Assembly (NCBI RefSeq): GCF_020177265.1
Contig: NZ_JAIVMC010000008.1
Location: forward strand, 62,001 to 126,000
Source of the DNA: Pseudooceanicola marinus
Lineage (GTDB): Bacteria > Pseudomonadota > Alphaproteobacteria > Rhodobacterales > Rhodobacteraceae
Direction of reading: 5' to 3'
DNA length: 64,000 nucleotides
Positions 43,159 to 52,368 of the stretch are shown here, in pieces (position 1 is the first letter of the stretch; each line of letters starts with the position of its first letter). The translations under genes were made by a program, and so were the position numbers. The notes under the pieces were generated by a model, which saw only the letters and a program-made list of their open reading frames with translations, made no database searches and was not told the DNA's origin.

Positions 43159-44349
43159 TCACGACGTCTTCTTTTTCTTGCGGGATTTTGCCTTGGCCTC
43201 TTCAAGTCTGGCTTTCTGTACGGCAGCGACCGCCTCGAACTTGGGGGCGAAACTTTCGTTCAGGACGCCTTTTCCCGTGGCCAGCTGGTAGAGCGTGTGA
43301 TGGGGGTTCGGGTTGGCCTCGATGATCTTCGGTCCCGTTTCGCCGATGGCGATGTCCCAGCCGAGGACACCGGATTTCGCGAAAAGGGCGTGGCACCGCG
43401 TGGTGATGTCGATCACGGCGTCCCAATGCGGGATGCGGATATCGGTGAACGCCTTGCCGCTGACCGGATGCAGGCTCAGCGCCTCGCGGGCCAGACCCTG
43501 GCCGCGGTGGCATTGCAGGACCTGGCCGTTGGTCGGGTCGATTTCCGCGATCATGCTGCCGTCCTGCCAGTAGTTGTCGGACATTGCACTGGGGGACGGA
43601 ACCTTCCACAGCGTGTAGAGGACCTCGGGCATCTGATCGCCCATCAGGGTCACGACCCGTATCGAGCCGACTGCGCTGCCTGCCACATCCGACAGGGTGT
43701 CGCTTTGCTGCACGGCCGATTGCAGCAAGTAGCTGCCCTTCGCGTCGGCAAACATCTCTTCGGCCACGGCGCGCGCCGGGATCTGCCGGCCATTCATCAG
43801 GTGCAGGCTACCATCCGACGTGTCCCGTTCAGAGATCAGGGCAGAGCCGACGCTGCGTGATCCGGAGACAGGCTTGATGAACAGCGGATAGCGGGCCTCG
43901 TTCAGCAGGAAGACCTCGGCGGCCTCCACCGTGTCGAGCCGGGGGATATTGCCGAAATGGCGCGTCCGCGAGGTCACGGCCTGGGTTTGGGTCGTCGGAA
44001 AACCGAGTTGCGTGATCAGGGCCTCGAAGAAGATCTTGTCCTCGACGATCACATTGGTGCCGAGTGCCAGGTCTCGCGGGCTCAGTCGCTTGTTCAGATC
44101 CTTGTTCGCCAGCAAGCCGACGAATTGCCGCTTTTCCTCCATGCTTCGCTCGGGGTCGAAGAGTCGGAAGGTATAATATTCGTGCAGGCCCATGCGCTGT
44201 CGGCCCCGAGAGAACTGCAGCATTTCTCGCGCCTGCCTGAACGGGGAGACGCCGTAGTCACGGGCCACCTTCACGATCAGCTCATGCGAGGGTGGCTTCG
44301 GCATGTCCGGTGCGGCCAGAAGGGCTGTCGGCGCCTTTGTGCTGCTCAT
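43159..44349 (-). CDS. Sugar-transfer-associated ATP-grasp protein
   Basis: The 396-residue protein has an ATP-grasp fold: PLFIKPVSGSRSVGSALI (nucleotide-binding lysine), LLQSAVQQ, IRVVTLM and the metal-binding end LGWDIAIGETGPKIIEANPNPHHTL. The N-terminal part with YYTFRLFDPERSMEEKRQFVG resembles the family called sugar-transfer-associated ATP-grasp, which often lies in polysaccharide loci. ATP-grasp enzymes join a carboxylate to an amine. The C-terminus is highly basic (KSRKKKKTS). The next gene in the same direction is a DegT-type aminotransferase about 250 bases upstream, with a terminator between them. Confidence 0.82.
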   Translation of the reverse strand: MSSTKAPTALLAAPDMPKPPSHELIVKVARDYGVSPFRQAREMLQFSRGRQRMGLHEYYTFRLFDPERSMEEKRQFVGLLANKDLNKRLSPRDLALGTNVIVEDKIFFEALITQLGFPTTQTQAVTSRTRHFGNIPRLDTVEAAEVFLLNEARYPLFIKPVSGSRSVGSALISERDTSDGSLHLMNGRQIPARAVAEEMFADAKGSYLLQSAVQQSDTLSDVAGSAVGSIRVVTLMGDQMPEVLYTLWKVPSPSAMSDNYWQDGSMIAEIDPTNGQVLQCHRGQGLAREALSLHPVSGKAFTDIRIPHWDAVIDITTRCHALFAKSGVLGWDIAIGETGPKIIEANPNPHHTLYQLATGKGVLNESFAPKFEAVAAVQKARLEEAKAKSRKKKKTS

Positions 44350-44540
44350 CTTTCCCTGTTCCCCTGTCAATGCCCTCGGGTGCCGGCCATGGCCGCACTT
44401 CCGGGCGCTTGATATCCCGAAGGCAAACTTACCCTGAGATCAGGCAATTGGAACCGTCTGCTGGCTGCTTATGCGAGTGAGGGCGTCAATCCTGCAACAG
44501 CCGGCAGGGGACGGTGCGCGGACCCGGGTCCGGGGAGGCA
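44350..44540 (-). other. Upstream region of the ATP-grasp gene, no gene seen
   Basis: The gap between the ATP-grasp start and the DegT terminator is less GC-rich around 44400-44475 and probably carries the ATP-grasp promoter. No defined hexamers stand out. Confidence 0.35.
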
Positions 44541-44574
44541 AAACCCCCGGTGTGATACCGGATCACACCGGGGG
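44541..44574 (-). terminator. Rho-independent terminator of the DegT-type gene
   Basis: CCCCCGGTGTGAT (44544-44556), loop ACCGG, ATCACACCGGGGG (44562-44574): a 13-base perfect stem. AAA at 44541-44543 gives a short U tract on the minus strand (GGGGGTTTTGCC). Confidence 0.82.
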
Positions 44575-44605
44575 CGGACAATCGCGCCGGGTCGGCAGAT
44601 GCCGC

Positions 44606-45832
44606 TTATTCCGCGGCGTGGGTGACCTCGCCCGCGACATCGCCCATGACATCGGCGGCGGCGCCGGTCAGGGCATCGGCGATCATGTCGCATTCCTCCA
44701 GCGTCAGGCGGGCGGGCAGGCGGCAGTCGCAGGCGCGCATCAGCATGGCGCGGGTCTGCGGCAGCTCCGGCAGGTCCTGGATGAACTGCCAGTTCCAGAA
44801 GGCGCGGGCATTGTCAGTGGACATGCCGAAGACCTGAACCTTCACCCCGCGCTTGGCGGCGGCCTCCTGGAAGGCCTTCGTCTGCGCATCGCTCAGGCCC
44901 ACCAGGTTGAACTGCAGGCTGTCGGGCGCGCGATCCTCGGGGGCCAACTTCTCTGGCACCTCGATCCAGGGGCTGGCGGTGATGGCGGCGGCCGTGTGGT
45001 CATGGTTGCGACGGCCGTCGCGGACCCGGCGGGCCACTTCTGGCAGCTGGCTGCGGGCGATGGTGGCGGACATGTTGCTGAGGCGCAGGTTGTAGAGCGG
45101 CAGCTTGTTCTGCCAGCGTTCCAGCGCCTCCACCAGGTCGTTGGAGTTCTCGCCGTGGCGCGCCTTGTGCTTCTTCCACATATGTTCGTAGGCGCCCGAC
45201 ATGATGATGGCGCGGGCCACCAGGTCGGCGTCGTCGGTGATCAGGATGCCACCCTCGCCGGAATTCACCAGCTTGTAGCTCTGGAAGGAGAAACAGCCGA
45301 TCCGGCCAATGGTGCCGATGTTCTTGCCATGCCAGGTGGTGCCGAGGGAGTGGGCTGCATCCTCGACCACCGGAATGCCCGCCTCGTCACAGAGCGCCAT
45401 GATCGCATCCATGTCCGAGGTATGGCCGCGCATATGGCTGATGATGACGGCTTGGACGGTCGGCAGCAGTTCCTTGAAATGCTCGATGTCGATCCGGTAG
45501 TTCGCGCCGACCTCGCAAAGGACCGGCTGACAGTCGGCATGCACGATCGACGACGGCACGGCGGCGAAGGTGAAGCCGGGGATCAGCACGCGGGCGTCAC
45601 GCGGCAGGTCCAGCGCCTTCAGCGACAGGAAGAGCGCGGCGGAGCAGGAGGAGACGGCGAGGGCGTATTTGGTGCCCATCATCTCCGCGAACTCGGTTTC
45701 CAGCAGGGTCACCGGGGCATTCTCGGGCGCCGTGTAGCGGAAAAGATCCCCCGTCGCGAGAAGGCGTTCGATTTCGGCGCGGGCCGTTTCGGGGATCGCT
45801 TCGGCGTCGTAAACATTCGGCGGCAGAGTCAT
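44606..45832 (-). CDS. DegT/DnrJ/EryC1 family PLP-dependent aminotransferase
   Basis: The 408-residue enzyme has the DegT fold: SSCSAALFLSLKALDLPRDARVLIPGFTFAAVPSSI, the PLP-phosphate region VVEDAAHSLGTTW, and the Schiff-base lysine in FSFQSYKLVNSGEGGILI. The family aminates keto-sugars for surface glycans, or acts on keto compounds in antibiotics. The start at 45832 has GGAAAG at eight bases; the ATG at 45856 is also possible. With no glycosyltransferases nearby, the sugar role is not supported beyond the ATP-grasp neighbour. Confidence 0.88.
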   Translation of the reverse strand: MTLPPNVYDAEAIPETARAEIERLLATGDLFRYTAPENAPVTLLETEFAEMMGTKYALAVSSCSAALFLSLKALDLPRDARVLIPGFTFAAVPSSIVHADCQPVLCEVGANYRIDIEHFKELLPTVQAVIISHMRGHTSDMDAIMALCDEAGIPVVEDAAHSLGTTWHGKNIGTIGRIGCFSFQSYKLVNSGEGGILITDDADLVARAIIMSGAYEHMWKKHKARHGENSNDLVEALERWQNKLPLYNLRLSNMSATIARSQLPEVARRVRDGRRNHDHTAAAITASPWIEVPEKLAPEDRAPDSLQFNLVGLSDAQTKAFQEAAAKRGVKVQVFGMSTDNARAFWNWQFIQDLPELPQTRAMLMRACDCRLPARLTLEECDMIADALTGAAADVMGDVAGEVTHAAE

Positions 45833-46128
45833 CTTTTCGGCTTTCCTGAAAGTCATCTTCGGGAAATCTAACGGAAGCCTGCCCTGGCGCAAAGTGAAAA
45901 CTCTGTAACAGGCGCGCGGTGGCCGGCGACTGAGGCCAGCCAAGGCGGGCATCTCGGTGCGCCTCGCGGCGGTCCGACAATCGCGTGATCGGCCGGAACT
46001 TGCCGCGAGGGGAGCGGATTTTTGCGGAACCCGAGGGGAGGGCGCACGTTGGGTTGGCGTGGGAGGACCGTACCGCCCAGGCGGCCGACCTCCGGAAAAA
46101 CCCTGTAATTCAGACAGATGAGGCTCAA
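45833..46128 (+). promoter_or_regulatory. Divergent control region between the DegT and PQQ genes
   Basis: The 296 bases between the two starts carry no recognisable gene, although one frame from 45985 is open into the membrane-protein gene; its composition before 46129 does not look like protein. The promoters of both divergent genes must lie here. Confidence 0.35.
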
Positions 46129-46506
46129 TTGTCGCGTTCCAACACATCTTACAGATTGGGCGCGGTCCTGATGCTGGCCGGCGGACTCGCCGGAGGCATC
46201 ATCTCCGCCTATGCCTATTTCACGCCGCTGACAGGGGTTTCGGGCACGCCCGGCGCGCTTCTCGTGATCCTGTCTTCGGTCCTCATTTTTCTCGCTTCGC
46301 TGATTGTCGCCCTGGTTGGCAGCCGCGCCTGGCGCAACGTGCTGCGGGTTCTGCTGGTGCTGGGCATCGTTCTGACCGGCATCGCGGGGCTGTTCCTGCT
46401 GCAGCCCATGCTGACCGCGGCCATGGCCGTGGCGCTGGTCGGCTGGATCATCGACTGTGCGCAGCCCGCCAGGGCCGCCCGCGCCCGGGAAGGAGCCATC
46501 GCATGA
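46129..46506 (+). CDS. Small four-helix membrane protein coupled to the PQQ dehydrogenase
   Basis: Starting at a TTG with GATGAGG five bases upstream, the 125-residue product has four hydrophobic spans (LGAVLMLAGGLAGGIISAYAYF, GALLVILSSVLIFLASLIVAL, VLRVLLVLGIVLTGIAGLFLL, MLTAAMAVALVGWIIDC). It overlaps the dehydrogenase gene by four bases (ATGA). Membrane-bound glucose dehydrogenases carry four to five N-terminal helices in the same chain; here the helices seem to be a separate subunit that could anchor the enzyme and pass electrons to ubiquinone. An upstream ATG at 45985 would add 48 unlikely residues. Confidence 0.65.
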   Translation: MSRSNTSYRLGAVLMLAGGLAGGIISAYAYFTPLTGVSGTPGALLVILSSVLIFLASLIVALVGSRAWRNVLRVLLVLGIVLTGIAGLFLLQPMLTAAMAVALVGWIIDCAQPARAARAREGAIA

Positions 46507-48752
46507 CCCGTTTGACCCGATCCACCCTGATGCTCTGCACCGCGCTGATCGCGCCCGCGCCCCTGCTGGCGCAGACCGAGGCAGAGCCCGACACGTCCCA
46601 GCCCGAGGTGACCGAACCGGCGGTCACGCCCGAAGACGTCGCCCCGGAGAGCACGGAGAGCGAGGCCGCCGACACCGCGACCGAGGAGCCCGCTGCCGGG
46701 GAGGCCGCTGAGGCGCCCGAGGATGCCCAGCCCGAGGCGATCGAGACCGAGGACCTGGCGCCCGAGACCCTGACGGAGGAGGGCGCCGAGGCCGCCACCA
46801 CCGAAGAGGCGACGGATGCCGCGGGGGCGGAGACCGCTGAGACCGAAGCGGAAGAAACCGCGGAAGCCGAACCCGCCGCCGACCCGATCCCGCTGGTGCC
46901 GGAAACCGCCACCTGGGACAGTTTCCACGGCCAGCTGAACGCGCAGAAATACGCGCCTCTGGACCAGATCACGCCCGAGAACGTAGGCGATCTGGAAAAG
47001 GTCTGGGAAGTGCACACGGGCGACATGTCCGATGGCACCGGGGATCTCGCCTCGACCGTCTGGTCGGCCACCCCGGTCTTCGCCAACGACACGCTGTACC
47101 TCGGCACGCCCTTCTACCGCGTGCTGGCCCTCGACCCGGCCACGGGCGAGGAAAAGTGGAGCTTCGACACCAAGTCGCGGCTGGAGCCGCTGACCCAGCC
47201 CGCGCTGAAGAACCGGGGCGTGGCCTACTGGGAAGCCGAAAACCCCGTCGAGGGCGAGGCCTGCCAGAAGATCATCTACCTCGGCACCATGGATGCGCGC
47301 CTGTTTGCGCTGGATGCCGACAGTGGCGAGCTTTGCTCTGATTTCGGCGAGGAAGGGGTGCTGGACGTGAACGTCTGGAATGACGTGAACGACCACTTCC
47401 CCCTGTCGCTGCTGCAGCCGCCGACGGTCGTGGGCAACCACGTGATCATGGGCTGGGCCGGCTCTGACTGGGACTGGGCCGAAGCCCCGCCGGGCGCCAT
47501 CTTCTCCGTTGATCCGCAGACGGCGGAACTTCAGTGGTCCTTCGAGACCCTGCCGGAGGACATCCGCGAACAGACCGGCACCGCCAACGTCTGGACCGCC
47601 ATGTCGGTGGACGAGGAACTGGGGCTGGTCTACCTGCCCGTCGCCTCGCCCTCGCCGAACTACTGGGGCGGCAACCGGACGGAGGAGATCCCCTATGCCA
47701 CCTCGACCACAGCCGTGGACATCGAGACCGGCGAGGCGGCATGGTCGCGCCAGTGGGTGCACCATGACATCTGGGACTACGACATCAACTCCGCCCCCAC
47801 GCTGACCGACATCACCGTCGACGGCGAGGAGATCCCGGCGCTGATCCAGGCCACCAAGATGGGGTATCTCTTCGTGGTGAACCGCGAGACGGGCGAGGAT
47901 GTCTGGCCGATCGAGGAACGCCCCGTGCCGGGCGGCGACGGCACCGTCGACGGGGAGGTCTACGCGGAAACGCAGCCCTTCCCGACCAAGCCCGCGCCGC
48001 TTCTGGATCAGTCGGAGAAGCCCGAGGTCTGGCCGATTGCCGATCTGATCAGCGGTGGCCAGTGTTCCGATCTCTGGGACGACCTGTGGTACGAAGGCAT
48101 GTACACGCCGCCCACGACCGAGGGCCAGGGCGTCTTCACCTATCCCGACAGCGCCGGTGGCGTGCAGTGGGGGGGCGTCGCCTTCGATCCGGAAAGCCAG
48201 ACGGCGATCGTGAACTTCAGCCATATCGTGCAGTACATCCAGCTCTATGAGCGGGAGGACTACGAGGCCCAGACCGAAGGAGCGTCCAACGGCGAGGGGG
48301 GCTTCCATCCCCAGACGGGCGCGCCCTACGGCATGTCGCTGAAGACCGCGCTGAACTGGGCCGGCATGCCCTGCTGGAAGCCGCCCTACGGTGAACTGGC
48401 GGCGATCGACATGACCACCGGCGACATCAAGTGGCGTCGCCCGCTGGGGCATTCGCAGCGCTACGGCTTCTACATGCCCGAAAGCATGGGCTCGCCCACC
48501 ATTGGCGGCCCTGCGGTGACGGCCGGTGGCCTGATCTTCATCGGCGCCACGATGGACGCCAAGGTGCGCGCCTTCGACCTGGAGACCGGCGAGGAGCTCT
48601 GGGAAGACAACGTGCAGGCGCCCGCGGTCGCCAACCCGGCGGTCTATGAATACGAGGGCCGGCAGTACGTGGCCTTCGTCGCCGGGGGCAACACGATCCT
48701 GAAGCAGCAGGTGGGCGACCAGGTGGCCGTCTATGCCCTGCCGGAAGACTGA
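46503..48752 (+). CDS. PQQ-dependent dehydrogenase (glucose/quinate/shikimate type) with acidic linker
   Basis: The 749-residue protein has a signal peptide (MTRLTRSTLMLCTALIAPAPLLAQ), then a very acidic Glu/Ala/Thr/Pro stretch at residues 24-130 without Lys or Arg, then an eight-bladed PQQ propeller. PQQ-enzyme motifs include WSFDTKSRLEPLTQ, YWGGNRTEEIPYATSTTAVDIETGEAAWSRQWVHHDIWDYD and GGPAVTAGGLIFIGATMDAKVRAFDLETGEELWE. The domain oxidises sugars or cyclic polyols in the periplasm. Unlike Gcd it lacks its own membrane domain, which is probably supplied by the coupled upstream gene. No PQQ biosynthesis genes lie in the window. Confidence 0.88.
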   Translation: MTRLTRSTLMLCTALIAPAPLLAQTEAEPDTSQPEVTEPAVTPEDVAPESTESEAADTATEEPAAGEAAEAPEDAQPEAIETEDLAPETLTEEGAEAATTEEATDAAGAETAETEAEETAEAEPAADPIPLVPETATWDSFHGQLNAQKYAPLDQITPENVGDLEKVWEVHTGDMSDGTGDLASTVWSATPVFANDTLYLGTPFYRVLALDPATGEEKWSFDTKSRLEPLTQPALKNRGVAYWEAENPVEGEACQKIIYLGTMDARLFALDADSGELCSDFGEEGVLDVNVWNDVNDHFPLSLLQPPTVVGNHVIMGWAGSDWDWAEAPPGAIFSVDPQTAELQWSFETLPEDIREQTGTANVWTAMSVDEELGLVYLPVASPSPNYWGGNRTEEIPYATSTTAVDIETGEAAWSRQWVHHDIWDYDINSAPTLTDITVDGEEIPALIQATKMGYLFVVNRETGEDVWPIEERPVPGGDGTVDGEVYAETQPFPTKPAPLLDQSEKPEVWPIADLISGGQCSDLWDDLWYEGMYTPPTTEGQGVFTYPDSAGGVQWGGVAFDPESQTAIVNFSHIVQYIQLYEREDYEAQTEGASNGEGGFHPQTGAPYGMSLKTALNWAGMPCWKPPYGELAAIDMTTGDIKWRRPLGHSQRYGFYMPESMGSPTIGGPAVTAGGLIFIGATMDAKVRAFDLETGEELWEDNVQAPAVANPAVYEYEGRQYVAFVAGGNTILKQQVGDQVAVYALPED

Positions 48753-48798
48753 TGAACCCGACGGGCGGGGCCCCTTGCTCCGCCCGCGCAAATGCGAA

Positions 48799-48826
48799 AG
48801 GCGCCTGCGATGGCAGGCGCCTTTTT
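48799..48826. terminator. Terminator between the PQQ dehydrogenase and glutamine-synthetase-like genes
   Basis: AGGCGCCTGC (48799-48808), loop GATG, GCAGGCGCCT (48813-48822), then TTTT. AAAG on the other side gives TTTC on the minus strand, so it can work in both directions. Confidence 0.88.
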
Positions 48827-48855
48827 GCGTTCCGGTTCCGCTACTCTGACACCGG

Positions 48856-50229
48856 TCAGACGTTCAGCAGCAGGTGTTCCCGTTCCCAGGGCGAGATCAC
48901 GTTGAGGAATTCCTCGTACTCGGTGCGTTTCACGATGGAATAGACGCGCAGGAACTCCGGTCCCAGCACCTCGGCCAGGGCAGTGGCCTCGTCCATCGTG
49001 TCCAGCGCCTCGCCCAGGGTGCGGGGGAAGTCGCCTTCGCCCTCGTAGGCATCGCCGCGGAACTGCTTCTCGGCCCGTTCCTCGTTCATCAGCCCCAGAT
49101 AGCCCGCGGCCAGCGAGGCGGCGATGCCGAGGTAGGGGTTGCAGTCCATGCCGGCGACGCGGTTTTCCACCCGCCGCGCATCGGGACCGGAGATCGGCAC
49201 CCGGATGCCCGTGGTGCGGTTGTCGCGGCCCCATTCCAGGTTGATCGGCGCGGCGTGGTCCTTCACGTAGCGGCGGTAGCTGTTCACGTAGGGCGCCAGC
49301 AGCGGGATACACTCCGGCAGATGCTTCTGCAGGCCGCCGATGAAGGTGTAGAAGGCGTCCGTCTCGCCGCCCTGGGGGCCGGTGAAGATGTTCTTGCCGG
49401 TCTCCATGTCGAGGACGGAATGGTGAATGTGCATGGCCGAGCCGGGCTCGTCCATGATCGGCTTGGCCATGAAGGTGGCAAAACAGTCGTGGCGCAGGGC
49501 CGCCTCGCGGATCAGCCGCTTGAAGAAGAAGACCTCGTCGGCCAGCTTCACCGGGTCGCCGTGGCGCAGGTTGATCTCCAGCTGGCCGGCGCCGCCTTCC
49601 TGGGTGATGCCGTCGATCTCGAACCCCTGCGCTTCGGCGAAGTCGTAGATGTCGTCGATCACCGGGCCGAATTCATCCACGGCGGTCATCGAATAGGCCT
49701 GGCGTGCGGCGGCCGGACGGCCCGAGCGGCCCATCATCGGCTCGATCGGCTTGGCCGGGTCCAGGTTGCGGGCGACGATGTAGAATTCCATCTCCGGCGC
49801 GACTACCGGCTTCCACCCCTGCGCCTCGTAGAGGGCGACCACCCGTTTCAGCACGTTGCGGGGGCTGTAGGGGATCGGCTTGCCCTTGCGGTCATAGGCG
49901 TCGTGGATCACCTGCAACGTCCAGTCGCCGGTCCAGGGGGCGGCGGTGGTGGTCGACAGGTCAGGCTCCAGGATCATGTCGGGCTCGATGAAGCCCTCAT
50001 CACCGGCGGCATCGGACCAGTCGCCGGTGATCGTCTGGAAGAAGATCGAGTTGGGCAGGTGGAAGTTCTTCTGCCGGGCGAATTTCGACGCCGGCACCGC
50101 CTTGCCGCGGGCAATGCCGGGCACGTCGGCGATGATGCATTCCACCTCATCCAGGCGGCGCCCGACCAGGTACTGCTGGGCGGCCTCGGGGATGTCCTGC
50201 GTCCAGTCCTTGCTCTTGTCGGGGCTCAC
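48856..50229 (-). CDS. Glutamine synthetase family protein (GlnT/PuuA-like), first
   Basis: The 457-residue ligase starts at a GTG overlapping the upstream amidotransferase stop (GTGA). Active-site blocks are present: APEMEFYIVARN, QEGGAGQLEINLRHGDP, MHIHHSVLDMETGKNIF, NLEWGRDNRTTGIRVP and NPYLGIAASLAAGYLGL. Such proteins glutamylate amines, for example putrescine in PuuA, rather than ammonia. Position downstream of an amidotransferase and a second ligase points to gamma-glutamylation of an imported amine. Confidence 0.88.
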   Translation of the reverse strand: MSPDKSKDWTQDIPEAAQQYLVGRRLDEVECIIADVPGIARGKAVPASKFARQKNFHLPNSIFFQTITGDWSDAAGDEGFIEPDMILEPDLSTTTAAPWTGDWTLQVIHDAYDRKGKPIPYSPRNVLKRVVALYEAQGWKPVVAPEMEFYIVARNLDPAKPIEPMMGRSGRPAAARQAYSMTAVDEFGPVIDDIYDFAEAQGFEIDGITQEGGAGQLEINLRHGDPVKLADEVFFFKRLIREAALRHDCFATFMAKPIMDEPGSAMHIHHSVLDMETGKNIFTGPQGGETDAFYTFIGGLQKHLPECIPLLAPYVNSYRRYVKDHAAPINLEWGRDNRTTGIRVPISGPDARRVENRVAGMDCNPYLGIAASLAAGYLGLMNEERAEKQFRGDAYEGEGDFPRTLGEALDTMDEATALAEVLGPEFLRVYSIVKRTEYEEFLNVISPWEREHLLLNV

Positions 50230-50906
50230 AACGGGGTTCCTTTCAGGACGGCGGCGATACGCTCTGCTTCGTCGGATGCCGTGGTTTGGGTGTCGAGCGC
50301 CTTGGTCGCGGCCTCGATCAGCTCGGGCGGGACGACGCCGGGGGCGCGTTCGCGCAGCAGCATGTCGATGGCGTCGGCGCCGTATTCCGGATGGGGCTGC
50401 ACGGTGTAGACATGGGGGCCGTAGGACAGCGCCGCATAGGGGCAGAAGGGTGAGGCGGCCAGAACCTTCGCATCGCGGGGCAGCACCGTCACCTGGTCCT
50501 GGTGCCAGGCGTTCAGCACCTTCTCCCCCTCGGGTCCGGTGTAGCGTGTGGCGCCCACGGACCAGCCGCCGGGGAATTTCTCCACCCGGCCGCCCAGGGC
50601 CTGCGCGATGATCTGATGGCCGAAGCAGATGCCGACCAGCGGCACGCCGGCGGCGTAGATACGGCGGATCAGGTCTTCCAGCGGGGGGATCCAGTCATGA
50701 TCCTCGTAGGCGCCGAACTTCGATCCGGTGATCAGCCAGGCGTCGCAATCGCGGCTGCTGTCGGGGAAGACGCCGTCACAGACGGGATAGACCTGGTAGG
50801 TAAAGTCGTGCCCCGCCAGGAGCCGTTCAAAGAAGACGGGCGTGTCGCCCAGGGTTTCAAGCATGTTGTCCGGTGCGTGGCCGGTCTGCAGAATGCCGAT
50901 TTTCAT
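50226..50906 (-). CDS. Class I glutamine amidotransferase (GATase1)
   Basis: The 226-residue protein has the catalytic triad: Cys in GICFGHQIIAQALGG, and His and Glu in VQPHPEYG near residue 175. It begins MKIGILQTGHAPDNMLETLG. Free-standing GATase1 proteins hydrolyse gamma-glutamyl bonds or serve as ammonia donors. Between two glutamine-synthetase-like genes it could hydrolyse the gamma-glutamyl intermediate, in the role PuuD plays in E. coli, although the sequence class differs from PuuD. Overlaps the next gene by four bases. Confidence 0.87.
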   Translation of the reverse strand: MKIGILQTGHAPDNMLETLGDTPVFFERLLAGHDFTYQVYPVCDGVFPDSSRDCDAWLITGSKFGAYEDHDWIPPLEDLIRRIYAAGVPLVGICFGHQIIAQALGGRVEKFPGGWSVGATRYTGPEGEKVLNAWHQDQVTVLPRDAKVLAASPFCPYAALSYGPHVYTVQPHPEYGADAIDMLLRERAPGVVPPELIEAATKALDTQTTASDEAERIAAVLKGTPL

Positions 50907-51013
50907 GGAACACCGTTGTATTGCACCGCGAAGGTAGTAGAGCGCGCGAAGGGCGGCAAGGGCCGATGCGGCGGTGCGTTCGCGCGCCTGCGGCCCGGGC
51001 CTGCCGCTCCGGC

Positions 51014-52330
51014 TCAGACGGTTTCGAGGTAGACCAGCCAGTGTTCCTCGGGCGGGATCTCCGCCAGGCGGCGGATCTCCTGCCGCTTGGTCATGGCGAA
51101 GTTGCGGATCAGCTCGGGCGTGAAGATGCGCGCCATCAGGGGATCCGTCTCGAAGCGTTCCAGCGCGCTTTCCCAGTCTGGCATCAGGCCCGGCAGCTTC
51201 AGGTCGTAGGCATTGCCGGTGATCGGCGCGGGCGGGTCCATCCCGTCCTCGATCCCCGCCAGCGCGGAGCCGAGGATGGCGGCCAGCACCAGGTAGGGGT
51301 TGATGTCGCCGCAGGCCACCCGGTGTTCGATCCGGCGCGCCTTCGCCGGGCCAGACGGGATGCGGATGGCTGCCGTGCGGTTCTCATAGGCCCAGCACCC
51401 GCCGGTGGGCGCGTGCGATCCGGGCGTGAACCGGTCGTAGGAGGTGCCATGCGGCGCCCAGATCAGAGTGCCCGGCGCCAGCCCGGCCAGGCAGCCCGCC
51501 ACGGCGTTCTTCAGCAGCGGCGTGCCTTCGGGGCCGCCGTTGTCGAAGATGTTATTGCCGTCCTCGTCCAGCACCGAGAAATGCACGTGCATCCCGTTGC
51601 CCGCGTCGTTGGCAAAGGGTTTCGCCATGAAGGTCGCGGCCATGTCATGCCGCCGCGCCATGCCGCGCACCATGGCCTTGAACAGCCAGGCGTCATCCGC
51701 CGCCGCCATGGCGTCGCGGTGATCGAGGTTGATCTCGAACTGGCCCAGGCCGGCCTCGGAACTGGCCGAATCCGCCGGGATCTCCATCGCGTCGCAGGCG
51801 TCGTAAAGGTCGGTCAGGAAGTTGTCGAAGGCGTCCAGCTGGCGGATCGACAGGATCGCGTTGCCGAAGACGGGCCGACCGGAGATCGGGTTCTGCGGCG
51901 CGGCCAGTTGGTGGCCGGTGTCGTCGACCAGGTAGAATTCCATCTCGACGGCGGCCTGCACGGTCCAGCCGCGTTCCTTGTAGCGGTCCAGCACCCGGCG
52001 CAGCGCATGGCGCGGATCGCCGGCAAAGGGGCTGCCGTCGTCGTGGAACATCCACATCGGCACCAGCGCCGAGGGGCTGTCGAGCCAGGGCATGGGCACG
52101 GGCCCGTGTTCGGTGGGTTTCAGCACCCCGTCCTCGTCACCGCTGGCGAAAACCAGGGGGCTGTCCTCGATATCTGCGCCCCAGACATCCACGTTCAGCA
52201 CCGACAGCGGCATTCGGGTGCCTTCGGTGCCCAGCTTGTCGAAGGTGGCCAGTGGCACGCGCTTGCCGCGCATCTGGCCGTTCAGGTCGGCGGCCGCCAC
52301 CCGGAAGGTGCGGTATTGGTCGAAATGCAT
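51014..52330 (-). CDS. Glutamine synthetase family protein, second
   Basis: The 438-residue paralog keeps the same blocks in variant form: AAVEMEFYLVDDTG, SEAGLGQFEINLDHRD, MHVHFSVLDEDGNNIFDN, CWAYENRTAAIRIPSG and NPYLVLAAILGSALAG. The N-terminus is shorter than in the first paralog. Two divergent ligases in one cluster suggest either two substrates or a hetero-oligomer. It has its own 139-base upstream gap with two TGATCAAATC direct repeats, so it may begin a transcript of its own. Confidence 0.88.
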   Translation of the reverse strand: MHFDQYRTFRVAAADLNGQMRGKRVPLATFDKLGTEGTRMPLSVLNVDVWGADIEDSPLVFASGDEDGVLKPTEHGPVPMPWLDSPSALVPMWMFHDDGSPFAGDPRHALRRVLDRYKERGWTVQAAVEMEFYLVDDTGHQLAAPQNPISGRPVFGNAILSIRQLDAFDNFLTDLYDACDAMEIPADSASSEAGLGQFEINLDHRDAMAAADDAWLFKAMVRGMARRHDMAATFMAKPFANDAGNGMHVHFSVLDEDGNNIFDNGGPEGTPLLKNAVAGCLAGLAPGTLIWAPHGTSYDRFTPGSHAPTGGCWAYENRTAAIRIPSGPAKARRIEHRVACGDINPYLVLAAILGSALAGIEDGMDPPAPITGNAYDLKLPGLMPDWESALERFETDPLMARIFTPELIRNFAMTKRQEIRRLAEIPPEEHWLVYLETV

Positions 52331-52368
52331 CGAAACCTCTCGGGCCGGTCATCGGCCGCATTCTAATA

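Noticed and set aside
46215-48791. An 858-codon minus-strand frame
   Set aside because: Antisense to the PQQ dehydrogenase, including a Gly/Leu/Arg stretch that mirrors the acidic linker.
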